Shown in pieces: positions 33,747 through 41,700 of a stretch of DNA of 64,000 bases. This DNA comes from Sphingomonas sp. UNC305MFCol5.2 (GTDB lineage: Bacteria > Pseudomonadota > Alphaproteobacteria > Sphingomonadales > Sphingomonadaceae), in NCBI RefSeq assembly GCF_000712135.1, contig NZ_JOOE01000005.1:53255-117254 (forward strand). Reading direction: 5' to 3'. Each line of letters opens with the position of its first letter. Positions within the stretch are counted from its first letter, which is position 1. The notes beneath the pieces were generated by a model that saw only the letters and a list, made by a program, of their open reading frames with translations, did no database searches and was not told the DNA's origin. A program made the position numbers and the translations under genes.

Positions 33747-34445
33747 TTGCGCGAAACGCTCGACTCCATCTCCCCTCAGGAGATCGCCGCCCGCCTTTCC
33801 GGCTCGCCGGAAGCGCGGGCGGCGCTGATTCGCGAAGGCGCCGAGGCGGGCGTTGCGGAAGCACAGGCGATCCATGGCCAGATGCTCCTCGACACCGGCG
33901 ACGCCCGTGCCGCCTTCGCCTGGTTCAACAAGGCGGCGGCCCAGGGGCATCTGATGGCCCTCAACATGGTCGGGCGCTGCTACGATCTCGGCTGGGGCAC
34001 GCCGGTGAACAAGTCACGTGCCGCCGAATGCTTCCGCATCGCCGCGACACGCGGGCTCGACTGGGGCATGTACAATTACGCCACTGCACTCGCGCTCGGC
34101 GACGGCGTGCCCGAAGACAAGCCCGCGGCTCTGGACTGGTTCGAAAAGGCGGCCGCGATGGGCAATGCCAAAGCCGTCAATTATATCGGCAGCTTCCACG
34201 AGGACGGCTGGGTCGTGCCCTGCGATAGGGTCAAGGCCGCCGACTGTTATGCTCAGGCCGCGGAAGGCGGCGATTTCCGCGGGCAGTTCAATCATGCGCG
34301 GATGCTTGCCGAAAGCGGCGACCTCAAAGGCGCACGGGATTGGCTGATACGATGCGGCGAGACCGCAACCGAAGCGTTCCTCGACAAAACTCGCCTGTGG
34401 CTTCGCAACTCCCGTTGGCCCGAGCTCGAAAGCGCGTTGCCGTGA
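33747..34445 (+). CDS. Sel1-repeat protein of the siderophore receptor operon
   Basis: A 232-residue protein of tandem Sel1-like (TPR-related) repeats, for example AAAQGHLMALNMVGRCYDLG, ALALGDGVPEDKPAALDWFE and AAAMGNAKAVNYIGSFHEDG. The TTG start at 33747 is 3 nt after the receptor stop, and the stop overlaps the PiuC start (TGATG). Pseudomonas also carries a Sel1-type gene beside piuA/piuC. A scaffold or regulator role is inferred only. No signal peptide. Confidence 0.88.
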   Translation: MRETLDSISPQEIAARLSGSPEARAALIREGAEAGVAEAQAIHGQMLLDTGDARAAFAWFNKAAAQGHLMALNMVGRCYDLGWGTPVNKSRAAECFRIAATRGLDWGMYNYATALALGDGVPEDKPAALDWFEKAAAMGNAKAVNYIGSFHEDGWVVPCDRVKAADCYAQAAEGGDFRGQFNHARMLAESGDLKGARDWLIRCGETATEAFLDKTRLWLRNSRWPELESALP

Positions 34446-35125
34446 TGATCGCGATCCCCCATCTGCTTTCACCCGACGAATTGGCGCAGCTCCGCACCAT
34501 CATCGACGCCGCCGAATGGGTCGACGGCAACGTCACCTCGGGACATCAATCGGCGCTCGCCAAGAAGAACGAGCAATTGCCCGAGGGCAGCGCGGCGGCG
34601 AAGGAAGCCGGGGCGATCGTCCTCGAGGCGCTCGGCAAATCGCCCTTGTTCTTCGCTGCGGCGCTGCCGCTCAAGGTCTTCCCGCCTTTGTTCAACCGCT
34701 ATGGCGAGGGCCAGACTTTCGGCACGCATGTCGACAATGCGATCCGCATCCAGCGCGGCACCGAATTCCGGATCCGCAGCGATCTCTCGATGACCGTCTT
34801 CCTCGAGGATTCCGGCGCCTATGACGGCGGCGAACTGGTGGTCGAGGATCATTTCGGAGTGCAACGGGTCAAGCTGCCCGCCGGGCATGCGGTGCTCTAT
34901 CCCTCGTCGAGCCTGCATCATGTCACGCCAGTGACGCGCGGCGTGCGGGTGGCGAGCTTCTTCTGGCTCCAGTCGATGATCCGCGACGACGGGGCGCGGC
35001 GGACCTTGTTCGATCTGGACCAGTCGGTCCAGCGGCTCACCGCCCAGCTCGGCGGCACCGACCGATCGGTGATCGAGCTGACGGGGGTGTACCACAATCT
35101 GCTCAGGATGTGGGCCGACGCCTAA
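34445..35125 (+). CDS. piuC: Fe(II)/2-oxoglutarate-dependent hydroxylase PiuC/YbiX
   Basis: A 226-residue PKHD-type hydroxylase. The iron triad is His95 and Asp97 (GTHVDNAI) and His158/159 (SSLHHVTPV), with Arg168 as the 2-oxoglutarate-binding residue. The family is always near catecholate receptor genes and is iron-repressed in E. coli and Pseudomonas; the substrate is still unknown. The ATG overlaps the Sel1 stop codon, so the operon is receptor-Sel1-piuC. Confidence 0.94.
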   Translation: MIAIPHLLSPDELAQLRTIIDAAEWVDGNVTSGHQSALAKKNEQLPEGSAAAKEAGAIVLEALGKSPLFFAAALPLKVFPPLFNRYGEGQTFGTHVDNAIRIQRGTEFRIRSDLSMTVFLEDSGAYDGGELVVEDHFGVQRVKLPAGHAVLYPSSSLHHVTPVTRGVRVASFFWLQSMIRDDGARRTLFDLDQSVQRLTAQLGGTDRSVIELTGVYHNLLRMWADA

Positions 35126-35188
35126 GTTGACACTCCCGCGGGTTTTGCAAAGCAGTGCCGCGTCACCGGGCGATCTTCAAGCTTTGTT

Positions 35189-35270
35189 CTAGGACGGATC
35201 GGCATTCAGGCGAGCGAGGGTTTTCAATCCTCCTCCGCCAGGGGGAGGATTGAATATCGATCCGTCCTAG
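35189..35270. terminator. Nested inverted repeat between convergent piuC and apbE
   Basis: Outer arms CTAGGACGGATCG / CGATCCGTCCTAG (35189-35201, 35258-35270) and inner arms CAATCCTCC / GGAGGATTG (35225-35252 region, family A core). The right arm includes the apbE stop codon. It could be a bidirectional terminator for both operons; no U-run is present. The gap 35126-35188 holds nothing else recognised. Confidence 0.5.
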
Positions 35271-36214
35271 CCCAGCATCGCCTGCAGCGTAGGCGACAAA
35301 TGTTCGCCGCCGCCGCGGACCAGCATGCGGACGGCCAAGCCCTCGCGTTCGGCGAGCATCATGCCGGCGGGGCCGAGCACGCCGAGCGCGGTCGCCCAGG
35401 CATCGGCATGCATGCAGCTGGTGTGAATGACACTGACCGAGGCGACATGGTTCTGGAGCGGCCTGCCGGTACGCGGGTCGATAGTGTGGGCGTAGCGGCG
35501 GCCATCGGCGTCGAAGCCGCGGCGATAATCGCCCGAGGTGGCGATCGACAGGCCGTGGAGCGCAATGCGCAGCGGCGCGGCGGCCACGCCGGGAACGGCT
35601 TCGCAATCGACCCACCAGGGCTGGCCGTCGGGCTTGATGCCTTCGCCGCGCAGCTCCCCCCCTATCTCGACGAGGAAGTCCGCAAGGCCGAGCCCGCGCA
35701 GACGCTCGGCGACCGCGTCGACGGCATAGCCCTTGGCGATGCCCGAGAAATCAAGGGCGGCGGGCGCGGTGCGGCGGGCGCGAGCGCCGTCCTGCTCGAT
35801 ATGGCGACGGCCCGAGCGGGCCAGCGCCTCGGCAATTGCGGTGTCAGCGGGGAAAGGTTGCGGGCCTGCGGGGCCGAAGCCCCAGAGATCGGCGAGCGCG
35901 CCCATCGCAGGATCGAAGGCGCCGTCACTCGCCTCGGCGATCGCGAGGCCGGTGGCGAGGACCTGCGCGAAGCCGGGCGGAAGCGGCTGCCAGCGGCCAG
36001 GCTCGGCCCGGTTGAAGCGGCTTAGGTTCGAGCCCGGCTCCCAATGACTCATCTCGGCGACGATGCGGGCGAGCACGCCATGGATCTCGGCGCGCAGTCC
36101 GAGCGGAGGATCGACCGCGCGGACCAACCAGCTCGTCCCCATCGTCTCGCCGCCCAGGGAAACGAGCGGGGCACCCGCACGGCGGCGATGGAACGCCGCC
36201 GACGAGAGCCCCAC
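35267..36214 (-). CDS. apbE: FAD:protein FMN transferase ApbE
   Basis: A 315-residue flavin transferase that attaches FMN by phosphodiester to Thr/Ser of exported proteins. Motifs: LGGETMGTSW near the start, LDFSGIAKGYAVDAV, IATSGDYRRGF, AHTIDPRTGRP and the late Asp in CMHADAWATALG. The start is a GTG (36212-36214); ATG of MGTSW is too late. No clear signal peptide is seen, so export or periplasmic location is not certain. It ends the PepSY-DUF2271-DUF4198-ApbE operon, whose DUF2271 member has an ApbE target motif. Confidence 0.92.
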   Translation of the reverse strand: MGLSSAAFHRRRAGAPLVSLGGETMGTSWLVRAVDPPLGLRAEIHGVLARIVAEMSHWEPGSNLSRFNRAEPGRWQPLPPGFAQVLATGLAIAEASDGAFDPAMGALADLWGFGPAGPQPFPADTAIAEALARSGRRHIEQDGARARRTAPAALDFSGIAKGYAVDAVAERLRGLGLADFLVEIGGELRGEGIKPDGQPWWVDCEAVPGVAAAPLRIALHGLSIATSGDYRRGFDADGRRYAHTIDPRTGRPLQNHVASVSVIHTSCMHADAWATALGVLGPAGMMLAEREGLAVRMLVRGGGEHLSPTLQAMLG

Positions 36215-36237
36215 CGGAATCGCGATCCTGGCTTCGG

Positions 36238-37122
36238 TCAGGGGGCGAGCACCTCGACCGTGGTGACGTAACTCACGCGGCGCTGGGGCGGCCCGGCCGG
36301 ACGGCCCGCACCCTGCGGTCCGCCGGTGCCGGGAGCGCCCATGCCCTGGCCACCCGGTCCGCCAGCCCCCTCCTGGCGCGGCCGCGTAGGCGTGACGTTG
36401 ACCCAATAGAGGCCGGGATCGGGCCAGTTGATCGAGACCTTGCCGTCGGCGCCGGTCTTGAGATCCTGCTGCTTGAGCGTGTCGCGATAGCGGATACCGC
36501 CGGGGATCACGGTGACGAACAGATCGGGCGCCGGCTTGCCGTCGAGCAGGAACTGGAAGGTCGCGGGCTCACCGACGACGAGGTCGTTCGGGTGGGTGAC
36601 CGGCACCAGCTCGATACCCTTGCCTGTCGGCTTGAACACCGTCGTGGTCGGCGCGCCTTGAGTCACATAGATCTCGTTGCGGATGACGCTCTCGGCGGTC
36701 TGGACGTCGGTGGCGCCCGCCGGGATCACGCTGGCAAGCTTGTCGACCGTGGTGCCGCGCGGGATCATCTTGCGCTCGCCGTTCAACTGGTAGCTGCCGA
36801 ACACGCCCCGGTTGACCACGCCGATGCGATAGGTGCCCTGCTGCGTCAGGTGCACGTCGAAGGTCGCGCGGAACTTGCCGACGGCATGGTTCTCGACTGT
36901 GCCTTCGGTGCCGTCGGGCTGGAGCACGGTCGGCGCCACGCGGATCGGCTGGTGATCGAAGAAGAACAGATCGTTCGACACCGCGGCGTCGACAGTCACC
37001 CAATTATCGGTGCCCGAGACCGAAGTGGACGAGGCGATCATCCACATGCGATGCGCGAGCGCCGCCGGTGCGGCGAGCGCGGCGACCGCGCCGATCGCGA
37101 TGAGTGGCATGCGTAGGTTCAT
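36238..37122 (-). CDS. DUF4198 periplasmic protein
   Basis: A 294-residue exported beta-sandwich protein of the DUF4198 group (related to NikK-type metal-binding proteins). The signal peptide ends at APAALA (18-23) and the mature chain then begins with His24 (HRMWMIASS), which would give an N-terminal His ligand if cleavage is there. Residues 180-250 have a second Ig-like domain. The C-terminal tail is Gly/Pro/Gln-rich (GAGGPGGQGMGAPG) with a final YVTTVEVLAP strand. It is 12 nt after the DUF2271 gene. Confidence 0.85.
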   Translation of the reverse strand: MNLRMPLIAIGAVAALAAPAALAHRMWMIASSTSVSGTDNWVTVDAAVSNDLFFFDHQPIRVAPTVLQPDGTEGTVENHAVGKFRATFDVHLTQQGTYRIGVVNRGVFGSYQLNGERKMIPRGTTVDKLASVIPAGATDVQTAESVIRNEIYVTQGAPTTTVFKPTGKGIELVPVTHPNDLVVGEPATFQFLLDGKPAPDLFVTVIPGGIRYRDTLKQQDLKTGADGKVSINWPDPGLYWVNVTPTRPRQEGAGGPGGQGMGAPGTGGPQGAGRPAGPPQRRVSYVTTVEVLAP

Positions 37123-37134
37123 GATGTTCCCCCT

Positions 37135-37659
37135 TTAGCGCTTGAGCGTGAGCGACACGCCGCCGAGCTCGGTCGAGCCCTTGCCCGCGGCGGTGGCCGA
37201 ATTTCCGTTCCAGGCGAACGGCAGGCGGACGAGCTCGCGCCCGCCGACTTCACGCGCAGCCTCGACGATGAGGGTGTAATTGCCCGGGCTCAGCACCGGC
37301 ATGCCGCCGCGGCCGCCGACGAGGCGGAGCTTCTGCGGCCCCGGCGCGCGGGTGGCGCCGCTGACGCCGTCGGCCGGGAAGGACATCGACCGGCCCGAGG
37401 TACGCCACCATTGGCGGACGTCGCGCAGCCATTTGGTGCCCTCGCCGCCCTTCTTGTCGACATCGTACCAGATCTGGATCGTGCGCGGGGCGACGCCCTC
37501 CTTCTCGAGCCACATCGCGACATAGGGGCGATGATATTCGGCGACGCTGAGCTTGGGGATGGTGACCGTCAGGTCGAGCGTCTGCGCCGCGGCGGGGCCG
37601 GCGGCGAGCGCGCCGGCCCCGAAGGCAGTTGCGGTGAAACCGGTCAGGCGGATCTGCAT
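37135..37659 (-). CDS. DUF2271 protein with ApbE flavinylation motif
   Basis: A 174-residue exported protein: signal peptide 1-25 (cleavage near AAAQ), then the DUF2271 pattern (YHRPYVAMWLEKEGV, TIQIWYDVDKKGGEGTKWL, DVRQWWRTSGR). Residues 97-103 read DGVSGAT, a match to the ApbE signal Dxx(S/T)GAT, so Thr103 (codon 37351-37353) is predicted to carry covalent FMN. It is 16 nt after the PepSY gene and before DUF4198/apbE. It is most likely a periplasmic one- or two-electron carrier for iron reduction (inference). Confidence 0.9.
   Translation of the reverse strand: MQIRLTGFTATAFGAGALAAGPAAAQTLDLTVTIPKLSVAEYHRPYVAMWLEKEGVAPRTIQIWYDVDKKGGEGTKWLRDVRQWWRTSGRSMSFPADGVSGATRAPGPQKLRLVGGRGGMPVLSPGNYTLIVEAAREVGGRELVRLPFAWNGNSATAAGKGSTELGGVSLTLKR
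37351..37371 (-). other. Predicted ApbE flavinylation site (DGVSGAT)
   Basis: Codons for Asp97-Gly-Val-Ser-Gly-Ala-Thr103 of the DUF2271 protein. In NqrB/NqrC, RnfG and other ApbE substrates the Thr of SGAT-type motifs bears FMN. The apbE gene in the same operon supports function of this site here. Confidence 0.75.
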
Positions 37660-37675
37660 GGCTGGCGAAACCCCT

Positions 37676-38320
37676 TTAGTGAATGAAGAAAATGGCGAGC
37701 AGCGCCGGAACGACGAGCCCCGCCGCCACGAGCGGCCAAGTGCTCTTGCGGTGCCGCGAATGCATCCACAGCAGCACGAGGCCGGTGAGCGTGAAGACGA
37801 CGCAAGCGAGCACGAAGATATCGATGAACCACTTCCACACCGGGCCGGCATTGCGGCCTTTGTGGAGATCGTTGAGCCAGGCGATCCAGCCGCGCGAGCT
37901 GACTTCGCTGGTCACTGCGCCCGTCTCCCGATCGATCGAGATCCAGCCGTCGCCGCCGGGGCGCGGGAGCGCGAGATATACTGTGTCGATCGACCATTCG
38001 GCATCGCCCGCGGTAGGCATTTCGAGCTTTTCGCCGACGAACTTCGCAACATCCGCGGGCAACGGCTTCTTGCTGTCCGAGGCGTCGTCAGGCTTCACAC
38101 GGGCAAGCAGAGCAGGCGGCAATTGCGCGGCGCGCTCGACCGATTTGGGCGTGGCCTCGATCTCGGCGGCGTGATTGAGCGTGAAGCCGGTGATCGCGAA
38201 CAGCAGCAGTCCGATCAGGCTCACCGCTGAGCTCATCCAATGCCACATATGGAGCTGCTTCAGCCAGAAGCTCTTCCGGCTGCGCTTCACCTTGGCCGGC
38301 GCTGCTGTGGTACCATGCAT
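37676..38320 (-). CDS. PepSY-type membrane protein (candidate haem-binding ferric reductase subunit)
   Basis: A 214-residue inner-membrane protein with three hydrophobic helices (about 28-50, 161-188, 194-213) and a periplasmic PepSY-like domain (55-150, WISIDRETGAVT). His24 and His27 precede helix 1 (KQLHMWHWMSS), His50 ends it (FTLNHAAE), His153 is in NDLHKGRN and His187/190 in WMHSRHRKS; such His sets are candidates for haem b. Longer relatives (PiuB, FoxB and similar) act in siderophore iron release. It is the first gene of the operon. The ATG at 38320 was chosen over upstream in-frame sequence. Confidence 0.88.
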   Translation of the reverse strand: MHGTTAAPAKVKRSRKSFWLKQLHMWHWMSSAVSLIGLLLFAITGFTLNHAAEIEATPKSVERAAQLPPALLARVKPDDASDSKKPLPADVAKFVGEKLEMPTAGDAEWSIDTVYLALPRPGGDGWISIDRETGAVTSEVSSRGWIAWLNDLHKGRNAGPVWKWFIDIFVLACVVFTLTGLVLLWMHSRHRKSTWPLVAAGLVVPALLAIFFIH

Positions 38321-38360
38321 GGACAGGGACGAACTCGAACGATTGGGCTGCCGTCGATAA

Positions 38361-38377
38361 CGCGAACCATTCGCAAT
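38361..38377. promoter_or_regulatory. Putative iron-responsive operator upstream of the PepSY operon
   Basis: CGCGAACCATTCGCAAT contains a perfect GCGAA-CCA-TTCGC palindrome, 41 nt upstream of the PepSY ATG. It agrees at 14 of 17 positions with the same ideal as the element before the receptor (31196-31212). Their shared form argues that the two operons are co-regulated, probably by Fur. Confidence 0.55.
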
Positions 38378-38417
38378 TACAATCGCGAGGGGGGATTGCC
38401 TGATGACATTCTCCTTC

Positions 38418-38523
38418 GTCATCCCGGCCGAAGTGCCGGGGTCCACCGCGCCGCGATCGAGAAGCAGGAGGCGCGAGTGCTTCCGGTACCCACAGTGGAT
38501 CCCGGCACTCCGACCGGGATGAC
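38418..38523. repeat. Inverted repeat, family B, second copy
   Basis: Left arm GTCATCCCGGCCGAAGTGCC (38418 on) and right arm ending CACTCCGACCGGGATGAC (38523). The arms are close to those at 6595-6701 (GTCACCCCGGCCAAAGTGCC). It lies upstream of the PepSY operator. This is a dispersed palindromic element of about 106 bp. Confidence 0.8.
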
Positions 38524-38596
38524 GAGGTAGAAAGGAAATACCGCGGTGCGCCGACCAGCCCTAAGGCGCTACTTTCCCGCCGCCCGACAGAGGCGA

Positions 38597-38760
38597 CTTG
38601 CAATGTAGGATTTCGTCTGGTGCACTTCGGCCGGCGGCGCGCGATCGCGTGCCGCTCCCGCTCTTTGACGCCGTCGATCTCCCGCCACACACACGCAACA
38701 TTGATGCGCAACTGCGCAACGTTTGTTCACGATTCGCGAGAAAAGTGCGAAGTTAAGCCG
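38597..38760. ncRNA. Candidate structured RNA, copy 2
   Basis: CTTGCAATGTAGGATTTCG (38597-38615) is identical to 16951-16969, and CCGCTCTTTGA recurs at 38658-38668. The 42 nt between them form a different GC hairpin (CGGC...GCCG around GCGCGATCGCGT) from copy 1. Conserved flanks with a changed hairpin suggest a structured RNA, but the strand and ends are unknown. The rest of the gap 38321-38786 holds the operator and repeat listed separately and no supported gene. Confidence 0.45.
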
Positions 38761-38786
38761 GCGAAATCCTATTTTCGCGGCTCTTC

Positions 38787-41700
38787 CTACCGCCCCAGCA
38801 ACACGCGCGCCTGCCCCGCGATCTGCGCGAGCATCGCCGCATTGGGCGACGCCACCTGCCGCGCACGCCGTACCAGATTGGCGAATTGCTCGACGCGCGG
38901 CCGGTTCGCCTCCAGCCACGCGTCGACCGCCGCCCGCGGGTCCGTCTCTTCCGAACGGCTCAGGAAGTCCAGGCGGAGCTGCTGGAAGTCGCGTGCGAGG
39001 CCGGCGATGAGCAGTCGCTCCCACGGATCGCCGGTGGTGATCCGCGCTGCGGTCGACTGTGCCCAGTCGAGCCCGAGCGCCTGCCCCAGATGGGTGAAGG
39101 CGCGGGTGAGCACGGTCTCGTCGATCCCTTTGCGGACGCCCAGTTCGGCAAGGCCGACCGCGCCGTCCATCTCGAACAGGCGGACCACCTTGGCGACCAG
39201 CTCTGGCGGCGCGCCGGCCGCTTCGAGCTTACCCGAGATGCGCCCGCTCTGCGTCTTCACTTCATCGAGCAGCAGCGCCTTGGCCTGCTTGTCGAGCGCG
39301 TCGATGCCGGGCTTGAGCCGCGCGATCACTTCGGCCGGGCTGGCACCGGGCCGGCAGACACGCAGCAAATCGGCGACCTGACCGCGCACCGCGACCGCCA
39401 TCTCATCAAGCAAGGCGATGCGCGCGCCTTCGCCGATCCCGGCGTTCTCGACCGCTTCCCACACTGCGGGAAGGCAGAACAGCCGCTCGGCGACGACGAA
39501 CATCGCCGCGATATCGGCCATCGAGGCGCCTTCCTCCTCGGCAAGCTCGAAGGGGTGGAGCACGCCGAGGCGATTGACGATGCGGTTGGCGAGCTTGGTC
39601 GCGACGATCTCGCCCCGCAGGCGATGCTCGTCGATCGCCGTGGCGAAGCGCTGCTGCATCGCGTGCGGGAACGCGGCGCGCAGATCGTCCTCGAGTTCGG
39701 GATCGGCACCCAGCCGGCCATGCTCGATCGCGTCCTGCAAAGCGAGCTTGGTCGAGGCGAGCAGCACGGATAGCTCGGGTCGGGTGAGCCCCCTGCCCTC
39801 CTGCGCGCGGCGGAGAAGCTCTTCGTTCGACGAGAGCCCCTCGACTGCGCGATCCAGCCGGCCGGTGCCTTCGAGGATCTCGATCACCCGGACATAGCTG
39901 GGCAGCGACACCGCACCGTCATTCTCCATGAAGGAGAGCGCGAGCGTCTGGAGACGATTGTCCTCGAGCACGAGATGCGCGACGTCGTCGGTCATCTCGG
40001 CGAGCAACGTGTTGCGATCCTCGAAGCTGAGTCGGCCCTCGATCACTTCGCGGTTGAGCGCGATCTTGATGTTGACTTCGTTGTCCGAACAATCGACGCC
40101 TGCCGAATTGTCGATGAAGTCGGTGTTGATCCGGCCGCCATGGCTGGCGAAGGCGATGCGCGCGGCTTGCGTCACGCCGAGATTGGCACCCTCGCCGATC
40201 GCTTTCGCGCGGAGCTGCTCGGCATTGACGCGGAGGCGGTCGTTGGCGGGATCGCCGACATCGACATGGCTCTCGCTCGCCGCCTTCACATAGGTGCCGA
40301 TGCCGCCGAACCAGAGCAAGTCGACCTGCGCCTTGAGGATCGCCGAGATCAGGCTCGTCGGATCGATCTCGGCGACGTCGAGGCCGAGCATCGCCTGCAC
40401 TTCGGCGCTCAAGGGAATCGACTTCTCGGTGCGCGGGAACACGCCGCCGCCCTGCGAGATCAGCTCCGGATTATAGTCGGCCCAGCTGGAGCGGGGCAGT
40501 GCGAACATGCGCGCGCGCTCGTCCCAGCTCTTCGCCGGATCCGGATCGGGATCGAGGAAGATGTGGCGATGGTCGAACGCCGCGACGACCTTCAGAGCTT
40601 TGGACAGCAACATGCCGTTGCCGAACACGTCGCCCGACATGTCTCCGCAGCCCGCGACGCGGATGGGCTCGGACTGCACGTCGACGCCCATTTCGAGGAA
40701 GTGGCGGCGGACCGAGATCCAGGCACCCTTGGCGGTGATCCCCATCGCCTTGTGATCATAGCCGTGGCTACCACCCGAGGCGAAGGCATCGCCCAGCCAG
40801 AAGTTGCGCTCGACCGCGAGCGCATTGGCGACGTCGGAGAAGGTGGCGGTGCCCTTGTCCGCCGCGACGACGAAATAGGGATCCTCGCCGTCGAGGATCG
40901 CGACCCGCTCGGGATGGACGACCTTGCCCGCGACGATGTTGTCGGTGACCGACAGAAGCGCGCGGATGAAGACGCGGTAGCTTTCGGTGCCCTCGGCGAA
41001 CCAGGCATCGCGATCGACCGCGGGCGAGGGCAGCAGCTTGGGATAGAAGCCGCCCTTGGCGCCGGTCGGCACGATCACGGCGTTCTTGACGCGTTGCGCC
41101 TTCATCAGCCCGAGGATCTCGGTGCGGAAATCGTCGCGCCGGTCGGACCAGCGCAGCCCGCCGCGCGCGATCGGGCCGGCACGCAGGTGGATGCCCTCGA
41201 CACGCGGGCTGTACACCCAGATCTCGCGCCAGGGGAGCGGGGCGGGAAGCCCGGGGACCTTGGCCGAATCCATCTTGAAGGCGAGCGCTTCGGCCGCGGC
41301 GGGCGCGAAGGCGTTGGTCCTGAGCGTCGCAAGGACGACGCCGCGCAGCGTCCGGAGAATACGATCGTCGTCGATCGCCGAGACCTGGTCGAGCCCGGCG
41401 TCGATCGCCTTTGTCGCGGCCTTGAGGGCGCTTTCGTCCTTGCCGGCGCGTGCGGGATCGTGCGCGGCCTCGAACCGCTCGATCAGCGCGGCAGCGACCT
41501 TGGGCGCGCGACGCAGCGCATCGACCACCGTGGCCATGCCATAATTCATGCCGGTCTGGCGCAGATAGCGGAACCATGCGCGGAACAGCACGACCGAAGT
41601 CGAGCGCATCCCGCCTTCGACGATCAGCCGGTTGAAGATGTCGTTCTCGGCCCGGCCTTCGAGCACCGCGGCGATCGCATCCTCCACCGGCGTCGGGTCG

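Noticed and set aside
37676..38320. PepSY protein as a sulfite-reductase-type flavoprotein like full-length PiuB
   Set aside because: It lacks the cytosolic flavodoxin-reductase domain; only the membrane/PepSY part is present, so the redox partner must be separate.
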